From NCBI RefSeq assembly GCF_900111195.1, contig NZ_FOGL01000021.1:1-64000 (forward strand): 64,000 nucleotides of DNA, read 5' to 3'. The stretch's first letter is position 1, and the number at the start of each line of letters is the position of its first letter. Origin of the DNA: Gracilibacillus ureilyticus (GTDB lineage: Bacteria > Bacillota > Bacilli > Bacillales > Amphibacillaceae). Below are positions 1-7,543 of the stretch, in pieces. The position numbers and the translations under genes were made by a program. Under the pieces are notes generated by a model, which did not search any database, was not told the origin of the DNA, and saw nothing but the letters and a program-made list of their open reading frames with translations.

Positions 1-94
1 GTTCTTCACAATTCAGCTTTTTCGCTCTTTTCTGATGATGAAACCATGTTTGTTCTTCACAATTCAGCTTTTTCGCTCTTTTCTGATGATGAAA
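1..94. repeat. 51-bp tandem repeat, about 1.9 copies
   Basis: Copy 1 is 1-51 and copy 2 starts at 52; the first 43-44 bases are identical and then they diverge. The unit contains TTCGCTCTTTTCTGATGATG followed by AAAC. The array may continue to the left of the window. It lies beyond the 3' end of the transporter gene. It shares TTCTGATGAT.AAAC with the array at 19.9 kb and TTCGCTCTT.TCTG with the one at 32.5 kb. Confidence 0.85.
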
Positions 95-103
95 CGATAT
101 CGC

Positions 104-138
104 TAAAAAAAAGACAACCAATTAAAGATTGCCTTTCC
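104..138 (-). terminator. Rho-independent terminator of the NSS transporter gene
   Basis: On the minus strand, GGCAATC and GGTTGTC pair with two wobbles and are followed by a run of eight T. It sits just after the stop codon of the transporter gene. Confidence 0.7.
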
Positions 139-152
139 CTATCTATACTGAA

Positions 153-1493
153 CTAATTTCCGAAAATTCCTAATAAATTCACATACACGACAATGATCGT
201 AACTGGCACAATCCATGTCATAACAAATCTCCAGCTTTTATACCAGAACTGCGATATATTGTTTGACAGGTGAAATTGTTCTGCAACCAGTGCCTTATCC
301 ATCCGGTGCATAATAAATATAGCAATTAAAAAACTGCCGAGCGGCAACAGCATATTACTTACTAAATAGTCTGTTGCATCAAACACGGTCCGACCGTATA
401 TTTTAAATTCACTTAATGTACTCATCGACAGAGCCGCTGGTATACCTGCAATGAACATGACAAATCCTGAGATCCAGGTCACTTTCCTTCTTGATCTTTT
501 TCCACTCTCGGTAAATGCCGATACGATAATTTCCAATAAACTAAACGAAGAAGTTAATGTTGCGAACAGGAACAGCAGTAAAAATAGACTAAAGAATACT
601 TCCCCTAGTGGAATTTGTGCGAAAACTGTCGGCAGAATAATGAATAATAAACCAGGGCCTTCTGTCGGCTCCATTCCAAAAGCGAAGACTGCCGGAAAGA
701 TTGCCAGACCTGCCAAGAGCGATACGAAAATATTCATCATAACAACAGACGATGCTGATGCTGGAATGCTCACTTTTTTTCCTAAATACGAACTGTAGGT
801 TACCATACAGGAAAATCCGACAGCTAACGCAAAAAAGGATTGTCCAAGGGCATAGAGTACGCCCTCCCCTGTAATTTTGGAGAAATCCGGATTCAGAAAA
901 AAGGAGATCCCCGTCATTGCGCCATCTAATGTAATGGAACGAACGACAAGAATAAGAAAGAAAATAAATAATAATGGCATCATATACTTATTCGCTTTTT
1001 CAATTCCGTTTTTAATTCCGAGTGATATGACTAAAACATTAATTAATAAAAAGACAGCTAAACCGATTAATGTAATTAAAGGCGACGAAGTGACACTTCC
1101 AAACAGTGCCGGGTAATCCGCTCCTTCTTTGATAACCTGTCCCGTTACGGACATCATACTGTAAATAAATACCCAGCCTCCAACAACACTGTAAAAAGAC
1201 AGCAGCAGGAAACAGCCAAGCACACCAAGCTGTCCGATAAGCTTCCATTGACTGTTCGGAGCCAGCGTCCTGTAGGCGGTAATAGCTTCTTTCTTCGCAC
1301 CACGGCCAATAATAAATTCGGAAATGAGCATAGCAAGTCCGATCACAAGCGTAAAAATAATAAAAATTAGAAAAAATGCCGCACCGCCGTTCATCCCTGC
1401 CACGTATGGAAATTTCCATATCGCGCCGAGTCCGATCGCAGCACCTGCCGAAGCCATAATAAAGCCAATTCTTGAGGACCATTGTTCCCGCAT
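153..1493 (-). CDS. Sodium-dependent transporter, NSS/SNF family
   Basis: Predicted Na+-coupled symporter of the neurotransmitter:sodium symporter family (LeuT fold), probably importing an amino acid or similar small solute. The 446 residues are almost all hydrophobic membrane segments, 11-12 by eye, the usual size for bacterial members. The family signature near the N-terminus is clear: G17-A-A-I-G-L-G-A-I-W-K-F-P-Y30, which in LeuT forms the unwound TM1 that binds substrate and sodium. The ATG has AAAGGGGTG upstream. It is a single-gene transcript with its own terminator. The substrate cannot be told from sequence alone. Confidence 0.93.
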   Translation of the reverse strand: MREQWSSRIGFIMASAGAAIGLGAIWKFPYVAGMNGGAAFFLIFIIFTLVIGLAMLISEFIIGRGAKKEAITAYRTLAPNSQWKLIGQLGVLGCFLLLSFYSVVGGWVFIYSMMSVTGQVIKEGADYPALFGSVTSSPLITLIGLAVFLLINVLVISLGIKNGIEKANKYMMPLLFIFFLILVVRSITLDGAMTGISFFLNPDFSKITGEGVLYALGQSFFALAVGFSCMVTYSSYLGKKVSIPASASSVVMMNIFVSLLAGLAIFPAVFAFGMEPTEGPGLLFIILPTVFAQIPLGEVFFSLFLLLFLFATLTSSFSLLEIIVSAFTESGKRSRRKVTWISGFVMFIAGIPAALSMSTLSEFKIYGRTVFDATDYLVSNMLLPLGSFLIAIFIMHRMDKALVAEQFHLSNNISQFWYKSWRFVMTWIVPVTIIVVYVNLLGIFGN

Positions 1494-1638
1494 TTTTTCT
1501 CACACCCCTTTCTTCTCTATTTGACTATTATAAGCATAAAGGGAAACTCCCGCAAACATCGCTGGACTTATCTGATGTCATGCAGCCTCACACCCATTTT
1601 CCCCAAAACACTCAGAATTAGCCATCGCTTCCCTGCAT

Positions 1639-1670
1639 AAAAAAGAAGCTATCTTCCCATGAAAATAGCT
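1639..1670 (-). terminator. Terminator downstream of the queuosine-precursor transporter
   Basis: On the minus strand a stem of about 10 bp (AGCTATTTTC with GAAGATAGCT) is followed directly by TTCTTTTTTA. It ends the riboswitch-controlled transcript. Confidence 0.7.
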
Positions 1671-1681
1671 CCTCTTCCCTT

Positions 1682-2227
1682 TTACTGCTGGGCAACGACT
1701 TGTTTTTGTTTCACTATATATACTTGATTCAGAACAAGTGCGCCAATCATTTGAATAATAGTTTTTGCGATAATTTGTCCAAAAATTGCTGCAGGTACTG
1801 CTTCCCATGGCAGCATTCCGGCTCCAAGCGGACTGAGTCCAATAATTACAAATACGACAGAATCAAGAAACCCGCCGGCAACCCCGCTGTAAAAGACACG
1901 CCATGCGATTGGCAGTTTTAGTCTTGTATAGATTTCCGTATCGGCTGTTTCTGAAATAATAAATGAAAGTGCAGATGCTGCGACAATCATTAATGTATCA
2001 CCAAGCAGGGAAGACACTACTGCTGATAAAATTAACGCGGTAAAAATAAATAAGTAAGTTTTAGCTCTTCCATACTTATTCTGTACAAGGTCACGGAAAA
2101 TAAAGGTCGCTCCAATAAACAGTGTTCCCATCGGAATAATAAAAACACCGAACTGCAGTGGCATAAAGGCAGCTGTCACCACATTTGCTGTAACAATTGA
2201 GATTAAATATAAAAGTATACGTAACAT
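1682..2227 (-). CDS. VUT-family queuosine precursor transporter (YhhQ-like)
   Basis: Integral membrane protein of 181 residues with about six hydrophobic segments. It resembles the VUT/YhhQ family, whose E. coli member imports the queuosine precursors preQ0/preQ1. The family-like loop FIFRDLVQNKYGR (about residues 42-54) is present. The functional call is strongly supported by the class I preQ1 riboswitch and terminator in its leader, which would shut off import when preQ1 is plentiful. The ATG follows AGAGGAGCTATTAT. Imported precursor would feed tRNA queuosine modification. It is monocistronic, with its own terminator. Confidence 0.92.
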   Translation of the reverse strand: MLRILLYLISIVTANVVTAAFMPLQFGVFIIPMGTLFIGATFIFRDLVQNKYGRAKTYLFIFTALILSAVVSSLLGDTLMIVAASALSFIISETADTEIYTRLKLPIAWRVFYSGVAGGFLDSVVFVIIGLSPLGAGMLPWEAVPAAIFGQIIAKTIIQMIGALVLNQVYIVKQKQVVAQQ

Positions 2228-2269
2228 ATAATAGCTCCTCTTTCTTTTTTAATTTGCTGCAAAGAAAAA

Positions 2270-2304
2270 GACCCCTCGCAGTGAAACGTCCCGCGATAGA
2301 GGTC
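2270..2304 (-). other. Second leader hairpin before the transporter start
   Basis: On the minus strand an imperfect hairpin (GACC...GGTC outer arm, TCGC...GCGA inner arm) is followed by TTTTTC, between the riboswitch terminator and the ribosome-binding site. It could be a weaker second terminator or a translation-modulating fold. Confidence 0.4.
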
Positions 2305-2333
2305 ATAGCAAAACAGAACCAGGCCAACAAAAT

Positions 2334-2360
2334 AAAAAAACCACATCCTTATGGACATGG
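2334..2360 (-). terminator. Riboswitch expression-platform terminator
   Basis: On the minus strand CCATGTCC, loop ATAA, GGATGTGG (two G-T wobbles), then seven T. It begins 20 bases after the preQ1 aptamer, so it is the likely ligand-controlled terminator. Confidence 0.8.
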
Positions 2361-2379
2361 CTTATCATCATGTATCCAT

Positions 2380-2415
2380 AGTTTTTTATAGAGGGTTTAC
2401 AGCTATGAACCTCTC
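2380..2415 (-). promoter_or_regulatory. PreQ1 riboswitch, class I
   Basis: On the minus strand the aptamer reads GAGAGGTTC-ATAGCTGTAAA-CCCTCTATAAAAAACT. This matches the known class I preQ1 pattern: P1 stem AGAGG/CCTCT, the conserved loop around TAGCT, and the A-rich tail that makes the pseudoknot. A terminator hairpin and then a queuosine-precursor transporter follow. The family is known; the assignment here rests on direct motif reading. Confidence 0.93.
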
Positions 2416-2547
2416 CCGACCGGGTATTCAATTCCTAACTATCATAATGGAGAAGTGAACGTCTGTCAATAGAACCCGCTCCAATTGATAGACAATCCAC
2501 TCTTCCTCTTCTATACTTTACATAGAAAAATGGCTGGAGTTGGTTTA

Positions 2548-3630
2548 ATGGAAATAAAAAAATATATAATCTATTTGCTTGTTGTTATCAGTTTTATCGG
2601 TTCCATGATTTTTGTTAACAATAATTATAATTTTTATGACAGGACAATCGTGAAGGTGACGGATACATCAGAAACAAGCAGAACTGAAATAATAGATGAA
2701 TACGAAAATAAAGACACGATGGTTCACCAGCAAATTACCGCAGTGATTCAGAATGGTGAAAGTAAAGGAGAGACAATGGAGCTTGAGAATCAATATTCGG
2801 AATCACAGTCGATCCATTCCCAGCTGAAGAAAGGCACGGAATTTTTTCTTGCGAATGACGGGATCTCGGTCGGGGATATAAAACGTGATAAATATGTCAT
2901 TTTCGTTGCCTGGATATTTATCCTGATTTTACTGCTGGTCGGTAAAAAGCAAGGTGCACTGTCTGTTGTCAGCCTTGCAGTCAATGCTGTCATTTTATCC
3001 ATTGCGCTGGATATTTATATCAAGAATCCAGAAAATAGTCTGCTCATCATCTGTGGCATTAGCATCATACTTTTTACTGTTCTGTCGCTAATAATGGCAA
3101 GTGGCTGGAATCAGAAAACATTTACCGCCATCATTGCGACATTGCTCGGTACCTTGACTTCTCTTGCGATCGCTTATTTTGCCCTATTTGTCACAGGGGA
3201 ACAAGGACTGCGTTATGAAGAAATGTCCTTTCTCAGCAGACACCCGCAAGTTATTTTTATGGGCGGATTATTAATCGGGTCACTGGGCGCGGTGATGGAT
3301 GTGGCGATAACGATGGCTTCTTCTATTTTTGAATTATATGAAAAAAATCATCAAATAAAGTTGAGCACACTGAAAAAGTCGGGGCTTGAGATCGGCAAAG
3401 ACATTATGGGAACAATGACGAATATTTTGTTTTTTGCATATGTGAGCGGAACGATCCCTGCATTACTGCTTTATTTTAAGAATGAATCCCCGCTCGGATT
3501 TACTCTTTCAATGAATCTCTCGGTAGAATTGGCACGTGCATTGGCTGGCGGAATTGGGATTGTCTTAACAATTCCTATCACATTGTATATGGCTATATTC
3601 TTTATTAAACGAAAGCAGGCGAGACTATGA
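2548..3630 (+). CDS. YibE/F family membrane protein
   Basis: Multi-pass membrane protein of the YibE/F family, about 360 residues from the ATG at 2548, chosen because GGAG lies upstream and the family N-terminus is hydrophobic at once. One N-terminal membrane segment is followed by an extracytoplasmic stretch of about 100 residues rich in charged and polar residues, then about seven membrane segments. The region with GSLGAVMDVAITMASS (about residue 260) and the conserved GKDIMGTMTN are typical of the family. The family function is not established. The stop overlaps the next gene by four bases (ATGA), so the two are translationally coupled and probably form one complex. Confidence 0.88.
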   Translation: MEIKKYIIYLLVVISFIGSMIFVNNNYNFYDRTIVKVTDTSETSRTEIIDEYENKDTMVHQQITAVIQNGESKGETMELENQYSESQSIHSQLKKGTEFFLANDGISVGDIKRDKYVIFVAWIFILILLLVGKKQGALSVVSLAVNAVILSIALDIYIKNPENSLLIICGISIILFTVLSLIMASGWNQKTFTAIIATLLGTLTSLAIAYFALFVTGEQGLRYEEMSFLSRHPQVIFMGGLLIGSLGAVMDVAITMASSIFELYEKNHQIKLSTLKKSGLEIGKDIMGTMTNILFFAYVSGTIPALLLYFKNESPLGFTLSMNLSVELARALAGGIGIVLTIPITLYMAIFFIKRKQARL

Positions 3631-4388
3631 ATGTATTAGTTTTATTAGCGGTTATTCTGTTTATCCTGATGGCATTGATTGGCGGGAAAAAAGGCATCAA
3701 ATCATTTATCGCACTTTTTTTAAATTTTGTTGTTGTCATCATCACTGTCCTAATGATGAATGATCCTAATGCAGATCCTGTTCTCCTCACATTGCTTGCA
3801 TGCGGGATTATCAGTGCAATCAGCCTTTTTTACATTAATGAAATCAACAGCAAAACAAAGATGGCATTTTTAGCAACAATCTTGACAACCGTATTATTGC
3901 TGACATTTATCTTTATTATGACTGAAAAATCAATGATCCAGGGATTCAGTGAAGAGGAATCAGATGGTTTAACCATTTTTTCTGTATATATCGGAATTGA
4001 TTTTGTAAAAGTTGCTGCTTCAGTCATTATTATGAGTACGATCGGGGCAATTGTCGATACAGCCATTTCGATCACTTCACCAATGAAAGAGATTCATCAG
4101 CACAATCCTGGTATTTCGAGAAAAGAACTGTTTATGTCAGGGATACGAATAGGCAGAGATATTCTTGGAACAAGCAGTAACACTTTATTTTTTGCTTTTT
4201 TTGGCGGCTATATGGGCTTGATCATCTGGTTCAAGGATTTGTCGTATTCTTTAGGAGAGATCATTAATTCCAAAGTGTTCAGTGATGAAATGATTACGAT
4301 ATTGACTGCCGGTATCGGCGTAGCAGTAGTGATTCCGGTCGCATCAGGGATTACTGCCTATCACTTGATTGCTAGTCAGAAGAAATAA
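3627..4388 (+). CDS. YibE/F family membrane protein (short partner)
   Basis: 253 residues and about seven membrane segments, lacking the extracytoplasmic domain of the upstream partner. It repeats the partner's core motifs, with STIGAIVDTAISITS (about residue 138) and GRDILGTSSNTLFF (about residue 184), so the two genes are paralogues. It starts inside the stop codon of the first gene. In Firmicutes such proteins occur as adjacent pairs. Transport is often guessed for this family but nothing here shows a substrate. Confidence 0.87.
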   Translation: MNVLVLLAVILFILMALIGGKKGIKSFIALFLNFVVVIITVLMMNDPNADPVLLTLLACGIISAISLFYINEINSKTKMAFLATILTTVLLLTFIFIMTEKSMIQGFSEEESDGLTIFSVYIGIDFVKVAASVIIMSTIGAIVDTAISITSPMKEIHQHNPGISRKELFMSGIRIGRDILGTSSNTLFFAFFGGYMGLIIWFKDLSYSLGEIINSKVFSDEMITILTAGIGVAVVIPVASGITAYHLIASQKK

Positions 4389-4464
4389 GATTGTTTCCAA
4401 TTGGCAGTAATCACAATTCATTATATACTTAATTTATAATTAAACAATTTTAGGTTGTGATGAA

Positions 4465-4866
4465 ATGGCGGAAAGCAATATAGAAGTGATCATGCGCGGA
4501 ATGCTGGAAATACAGCAAAAGTCCCGCAGATTTGCAGATTTATTATGTGAAGGGGAATCTTTATCACAGACCCAGCTCATTCTTCTCATTCAGATGAAGA
4601 TTAATAATGGATTGAAAGCTTCTCAAATTGCCGAGTTTTTAAGTGTTACCCCAGGTGCGGTTACTTCGATTTGTGACAAATTGGAAAAGTTGGGTCATAT
4701 AAAGCGTGTAAGGGAAAATGAAGATCGCCGTGTTGTGAAAATGGTGTTAACAGATTCTGGAGAAAAAAAGGTGGAGGAGCTTTTTCTTAAGTTTCCGCAA
4801 GGGAAATTGGAGGAGATTGAAAAAGTATTATTACAGGTAAATCAATTAATGAGCACCGTTTTTTAA
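4465..4866 (+). CDS. MarR family transcriptional regulator
   Basis: 133-residue winged-helix regulator. The recognition region GLKASQIAEFLSVTPGAVTS (about residues 51-70) and the wing KRVRENEDRRVVKMVLTDSG are characteristic of MarR. MarR dimers bind inverted repeats and usually control an adjacent operon. A perfect 18-bp inverted repeat lies in the promoter of the next operon, so that operon is the obvious target. A strong terminator separates the two. Confidence 0.92.
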   Translation: MAESNIEVIMRGMLEIQQKSRRFADLLCEGESLSQTQLILLIQMKINNGLKASQIAEFLSVTPGAVTSICDKLEKLGHIKRVRENEDRRVVKMVLTDSGEKKVEELFLKFPQGKLEEIEKVLLQVNQLMSTVF

Positions 4867-4896
4867 GGATTTCATATCTAATGAAATCCTTTTTTT
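4865..4896 (+). terminator. Terminator of the marR gene
   Basis: Perfect 11-bp stem AAGGATTTCAT / ATGAAATCCTT with a five-base loop, followed by TTTTTT. Confidence 0.92.
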
Positions 4897-4900
4897 ATGC

Positions 4901-4966
4901 TTGACAAAAGGGTTGGTCCTGTATTTTAATTATTATATATTTCAATTATTGAAATATATAATAATT
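4901..4966 (+). promoter_or_regulatory. Promoter with MarR-type operator
   Basis: TTGACA at 4901-4906 is a consensus -35; the -10 region is around 4924-4930 (TTTTAAT). A perfect inverted repeat of 18 + 18 bp, with arms 4928-4945 (AATTATTATATATTTCAA) and 4949-4966 and a 3-bp centre, begins at the -10 and covers the transcription start. A repressor bound here would block initiation; the MarR protein encoded just upstream is the likely ligand. Confidence 0.8.
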
Positions 4967-4986
4967 AAACAAAGGTGGTAAAGCTA

Positions 4987-5649
4987 ATGACAAAGATGGA
5001 TGCGTTGCGCAGCATCACTTTTACCAGTGGTGCAATACACGAACTTTCCGAAGCGTATGATGTGGTTAAGATACGCGGCTCCGTTTCATTCCACCATGAG
5101 GCAAACCTGAAGAGAATCTCCACACATGGCCACAGTGTTTTTCATTCCAACGTGATCACAGAACTTTTGCAGAATTCCGGTTCATGTACAGTGAAAGGGA
5201 ACTGTACGGCAAGTAAAGCAGAGAATACCGGAAACCTGAAACTGAGCTCTGCCGAGATTAATCATCTATCTAGTGCCGGCAAGCTCTCTATCAGTGATTC
5301 CCTAAAGGCGGATAAGCTTGACGCCATTGGTATGTTACAAGGGAAAAAATTTCACGTGAAACAATTCTCGCTCCGCTTAGCAAGTGAAAGTCATATCAGC
5401 CGTTTAATAACAGAGGAGGCAAGGGTTGAAAAAGACCGGAAATCTTTATCGCTTTTTAAAAAGAGACTGATTTGTCATTATATAAAAGGTGAGAACATAA
5501 AACTTACATGTACAGAAGCAGATATTGTAGAAGGCGATTTTGTCGAAATTGGCGATAATTGTGACATTAAAAAACTCTACTATACGAAAGGCTGCACCAT
5601 ATCTCCCAACGCCAATGTTCATCAATTGACCCGGAGGGATTTAGTGTGA
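4987..5649 (+). CDS. Bactofilin-like polymer-forming protein
   Basis: About 220 residues. The start at 4987 is chosen because AAAGGTGG lies eight bases upstream. The body is a run of short beta-rich repeats with alternating hydrophobic residues (for example SVSFHHEANLKRISTHGHSV, then SGSCTVKGNCTASKAENTGN), like the right-handed beta-helix of bactofilins and the B. subtilis YhbE/YhbF proteins. Such proteins polymerise into cytoskeletal scaffolds. No signal peptide is visible. It is the first gene of the MarR-controlled operon, followed by a small membrane protein that may anchor it. Confidence 0.7.
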   Translation: MTKMDALRSITFTSGAIHELSEAYDVVKIRGSVSFHHEANLKRISTHGHSVFHSNVITELLQNSGSCTVKGNCTASKAENTGNLKLSSAEINHLSSAGKLSISDSLKADKLDAIGMLQGKKFHVKQFSLRLASESHISRLITEEARVEKDRKSLSLFKKRLICHYIKGENIKLTCTEADIVEGDFVEIGDNCDIKKLYYTKGCTISPNANVHQLTRRDLV

Positions 5650-5930
5650 TGATTATTAGTAACATGCTTGTTCGTTTTCTGTTCCTGCTCAGCATCCCTG
5701 TTTTGGCCGTTCTGTATGCAGGGCTGCTGGTTAGTGCATTAATTTCTGTCATTGCTGGCCTGTTGAGGACATTTGGCTTTGAGCAAATTAAAATGAGTCT
5801 TTGGCAGGGAATGGATCTCCCGGCTGCACTGAGTATTCCATTATCATTAGCGGTGGCAGCAATTCTTGTTACAGGATCTTTTTTCGTGGGAAGATCGATC
5901 CGCTATTGTGTAAGGAAATTAGCAAGATAG
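5646..5930 (+). CDS. Small two-helix membrane protein
   Basis: 94 residues from GTG at 5646 (GGAGGG seven bases upstream); ATG at 5649 is the alternative. Two long hydrophobic segments (about residues 7-42 and 58-82) are separated by a loop with KMSLWQGMDL, and the C-terminus is basic (RSIRYCVRKLAR). It overlaps the bactofilin-like gene and is co-transcribed with it. No family recognised. A role as membrane partner of the polymer-forming protein is an inference from context. Confidence 0.7.
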   Translation: MMIISNMLVRFLFLLSIPVLAVLYAGLLVSALISVIAGLLRTFGFEQIKMSLWQGMDLPAALSIPLSLAVAAILVTGSFFVGRSIRYCVRKLAR

Positions 5931-5941
5931 GAGGAAACAAA

Positions 5942-5980
5942 ATGCCTGTCGTTTGCTGGTTGACCAGAAATGACAGGCAT
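5942..5980 (+). other. Strong hairpin at an orphan RBS-ATG (possible terminator)
   Basis: TAGGAGGAAACAAA leads to an ATG at 5942, which is the first base of a long stem: TGCCTGTC...GACAGGCA outside and CTGGT/ACCAG inside, nearly continuous with one G bulge. The 53-codon reading frame after the ATG has no recognisable domain and runs antisense into the sigma-like gene. The hairpin may terminate the operon; the RBS-ATG may be the remnant of a lost third gene. Confidence 0.55.
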
Positions 5981-5999
5981 CAGAATAGCCATTCTTTAT

Positions 6000-6458
6000 T
6001 TAACTTAACAATTTTAGCCTCTGTTTTTTATTTTGCTTTAATAAAAATTCTCTGCTTTGATATAAACTCTTTGTTACATGCTGCCGGGACACTTGGAAAA
6101 TAGAGCTTATTTCATCAATCGAGAGGGAACTGACAGAAGCTAATCCGAGAATTAACCTGTCATGAACAGGGAGCATCATAATGGCATCATGACTCCTTTC
6201 TCTCACCTCAACTCTTTTCACAAGCAGGGAATTCCCCACATAATTTTTGACATTTTCATATAACACTTGCGGATTCCATTCCCTTGAGGGATAATCGCGA
6301 TAAAGCTGTGTAAAGATATCCATCGCTATCTTTTCTGCAGCACCGGCATCCCCGGTGATTAGGAAACATAACTGATAAACATCCTTCTTATGCTTTTTCA
6401 CAAACTCTTTCAATCTTCTTTTATCTGTAAAATAAAACGGCAAGGAGATCCCTCTCAT
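6000..6458 (-). CDS. Divergent ECF-type sigma factor-like protein
   Basis: 152 residues from ATG 6458, whose GGAGG lies inside the 3' end of the preceding lipoprotein gene. The N-terminal half (LKEFVKKHKKDVYQLCFLIT) resembles sigma region 2. The C-terminal half carries a helix-turn-helix like region 4 (SLSIDEISSIFQVSRQHVTK, about residues 113-132). Similarity is weak and several usual region-2 residues are absent, so it may be a divergent sigma factor or a DNA-binding protein derived from one. It is the last gene of the RR-HK-lipoprotein operon. Confidence 0.6.
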   Translation of the reverse strand: MRGISLPFYFTDKRRLKEFVKKHKKDVYQLCFLITGDAGAAEKIAMDIFTQLYRDYPSREWNPQVLYENVKNYVGNSLLVKRVEVRERSHDAIMMLPVHDRLILGLASVSSLSIDEISSIFQVSRQHVTKSLYQSREFLLKQNKKQRLKLLS

Positions 6459-6459
6459 T

Positions 6460-7542
6460 TTATTCCTCCACAAATTCCAGGTTTTCTGCTATTTCAATTA
6501 AATCTTCTTTTGTCAGATCAGCGTTTTGAGCAAGCAGAGAGTAACGGAGTCCATCCTCATCCCAAATTAAATTTTGAATCACATCATCCATATAAACGGC
6601 ATCCACTCCTCTTACCTGGATCTCTTCTTCACTTTCCATACCTGCTGATAAACCTTCGCCTTCCGGTGATTCAAACGATGTTAACAGAAACTGAACAATA
6701 CTATCTTTTTCAAACTGCTGATTAACTTCTGTCCTGTTAAAAGATTCCATTTCAAATTTATCGATCATTACCAGGTCATAGTCTTTACTTGTCAGAACCG
6801 GCTGACCATAGATCTCAGCAGCTTCTGCTAATGTAACTTCTTCTGCAGGATCTGTTTCATCCAGTGGCTTAATTTCTACACCTTCCGGCAGATCCATCAC
6901 AAACGTATTCTCATCAAATGAAGGATTTACCTTCAATTCATTCACAGTGTAAGTGATACTTAATTCATCAGTCTTTGAAATATTCTTCACAATAAACCAG
7001 TGATCTGTTGTAATCCAGTATTCCTCTTCCCCTAATGCAGCGTCTTCCTTCTTAGGAACTGCCTTGATATGATATGTGTTGAAACCATTTAATTCTTCTT
7101 CCCCAATAATTTCAATATTATGTGTCTCTCTCACACGTTTTAAAGCCTCATCCATTTGCTCGCGGTGTGTCTGGCCAGCTAACTGCCCTTCCATTTCCGG
7201 TGAATCCATCTCAAATGCTTCATCTTGTAAGCTGGAGTAGAAAATAACTTTTTCTCCATCATTTACGCTCATCGATTTTTCACCATTAGCTGTTTCTGAA
7301 GCAACCTTAGTCCGGCCATTTTTGTTGTCATTCCATTGTTCAATGATGGAATCATCAATTTTTTCCTCACCCTGGAATACCTCAAATTGGGCTTTCATAT
7401 AATAACCATCTAATGCGCCGTTTTCCTCTACTGCTTTTGCAACAATCTGATCAGGAGAATATTGTGCCAATTCTTCCTCCGAACATGCTGCTAAAAGAAA
7501 ACCAATACTTAACACTGCTATCATACTAAATAATTTTTTCAT
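6460..7542 (-). CDS. Lipoprotein, LolA/DUF4367-like
   Basis: 360 residues. A lipoprotein signal peptide is evident: MKKLF, a hydrophobic core and lipobox LLAAC with Cys20. The mature protein is acidic and beta-rich, with a central part (YWITTDHWFIVKNISKT...ITYTVNELKVNPSFDENTFV) like the LolA/DUF4367 or sigma-regulatory outer-leaflet lipoproteins of Bacilli. It follows the histidine kinase by one base and overlaps the sigma-like gene. It may sense or relay an envelope signal to the two-component system or the sigma-like protein; that is inference. Confidence 0.75.
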   Translation of the reverse strand: MKKLFSMIAVLSIGFLLAACSEEELAQYSPDQIVAKAVEENGALDGYYMKAQFEVFQGEEKIDDSIIEQWNDNKNGRTKVASETANGEKSMSVNDGEKVIFYSSLQDEAFEMDSPEMEGQLAGQTHREQMDEALKRVRETHNIEIIGEEELNGFNTYHIKAVPKKEDAALGEEEYWITTDHWFIVKNISKTDELSITYTVNELKVNPSFDENTFVMDLPEGVEIKPLDETDPAEEVTLAEAAEIYGQPVLTSKDYDLVMIDKFEMESFNRTEVNQQFEKDSIVQFLLTSFESPEGEGLSAGMESEEEIQVRGVDAVYMDDVIQNLIWDEDGLRYSLLAQNADLTKEDLIEIAENLEFVEE

Positions 7543-7543
7543 T

